A stretch of DNA of 5,539 bases from the NCBI GenBank assembly GCA_003852805.1, contig RDDY01000172.1:1-5539 (forward strand), in the 5' to 3' direction. Shown piece after piece: positions 5,170 through 5,539 of this stretch. The stretch's first letter is position 1, and each line of letters starts with the position of its first letter. A model generated the notes under the pieces. That model had not been told where the DNA came from and ran no database searches. It saw only the letters and a list, made by a program, of their open reading frames with translations. The translations under genes were made by a program, and so were the position numbers. Origin of the DNA: Chryseobacterium sp. GTDB taxonomy: Bacteria; Bacteroidota; Bacteroidia; Flavobacteriales; Weeksellaceae.

Positions 5170-5539
5170 ATGCACAATTTTGAAAAGCTTCTGTTTTGGC
5201 AAAAGTCGATTGCGCTGGCGAAGCTGGTGTATCAGCACTCGACAAAGTTGCCTGCTGACGAAAAGTTCGGTTTGATATCACAGATTAAAAGAGCGGCCGT
5301 TTCGATTCCTTCGAATATTGCGGAAGGTGCCGGCCGTAATTCCGACCGCGAATTCAATCATTTCCTTGGAGTCGCTAATGGTTCGTCATTCGAGTTGCAG
5401 ACGCAATTGATTCTTACACGGGAGTTGGCTTTAATTGACACAGACGCTGTTAGTGAATTAATCTCGGAACTCAATGAAATCCAGCGAATGATTTATACTT
5501 TCAAGGCAAAGCTTACAGAAAGACTAAGTGACGACAAAG
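5170..5539 (+). CDS. Four-helix-bundle protein (23S rRNA intervening-sequence protein family), 3' end cut by window
   Basis: The ATG at 5170 opens 123 codons that run off the right edge without a stop; the family is usually about 115-130 residues, so almost all of it is present. Recognisable family segments are FEKLLFWQKSIALAKLVYQ (4-22), the signature QIKRAAVSIPSNIAEGAGR (38-56), REFNHFLGVANGSSFELQTQL (60-80) and a last helix around ELISELNEIQRMIYTFKAKL (97-116). These correspond to four amphipathic helices; no signal peptide or membrane segment is seen. The family includes proteins encoded in 23S rRNA insertions and is related to the Avd accessory protein of diversity-generating retroelements. 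For stand-alone genes like this one the function is unknown, and no reverse transcriptase is in view. It starts 15 nt after the carA stop and is likely co-transcribed with the pyr operon. The rRNA context is absent here, so an rRNA role is not implied. Confidence 0.9.
   Translation, partial: MHNFEKLLFWQKSIALAKLVYQHSTKLPADEKFGLISQIKRAAVSIPSNIAEGAGRNSDREFNHFLGVANGSSFELQTQLILTRELALIDTDAVSELISELNEIQRMIYTFKAKLTERLSDDK

Overview
The window looks like chromosomal DNA of a member of the Bacteroidota. Genes start without clear Shine-Dalgarno sequences, after A-rich leaders. Copies of the TAnnTTTG -7 promoter element lie in the intergenic regions. A four-helix-bundle protein gene, of a family common in Bacteroidota, sits inside a biosynthetic operon. 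I cannot name a genus from sequence alone.

Layout: bases 1-522 hold the N-terminal part of a leftward acetyl-CoA synthetase gene (acs), cut by the window edge. Bases 523-872 are a non-coding divergent intergenic region that carries the likely promoter and operator of a rightward toxin-antitoxin pair, parD-parE (873-1420). This pair is visibly A+T-richer than its neighbours. From about 1545 rightward lies a de novo pyrimidine operon: promoter, short leader open frame, intrinsic terminator, pyrB (aspartate carbamoyltransferase), pyrC (dihydroorotase) and carA (small subunit of carbamoyl-phosphate synthetase). A four-helix-bundle protein gene follows and runs off the right edge. The large subunit carB is expected further right but is not in the window.

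The most notable element is the pyrB leader. A well-formed Bacteroidota-type promoter (TTG, 21 bp, TATCTTTG) is followed 6 bp later by an ATG that opens a 22-codon frame. Its last codons and stop are very U-rich, and the stop touches the base of a strong terminator hairpin that ends only 17 nt before pyrB. pyrB therefore has to be expressed by read-through. The arrangement resembles the translation-coupled, UTP-sensing attenuation known from enterobacterial pyrBI and pyrE, but here it is in a Bacteroidota-like genome and in front of a Bacillus-type pyrB. This is inferred from sequence and not proven.

A second unusual feature is a family of degenerate 7-bp tandem repeats (YAGANNN). One array follows pyrC. 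A second, in the opposite orientation, runs up to carA. A third is read as protein at the carA 3' end, where it supplies the last 12 residues. PyrB, PyrC and CarA all resemble the Gram-positive (Bacillus) forms as I remember them, which makes transfer of the whole cluster a reasonable hypothesis.
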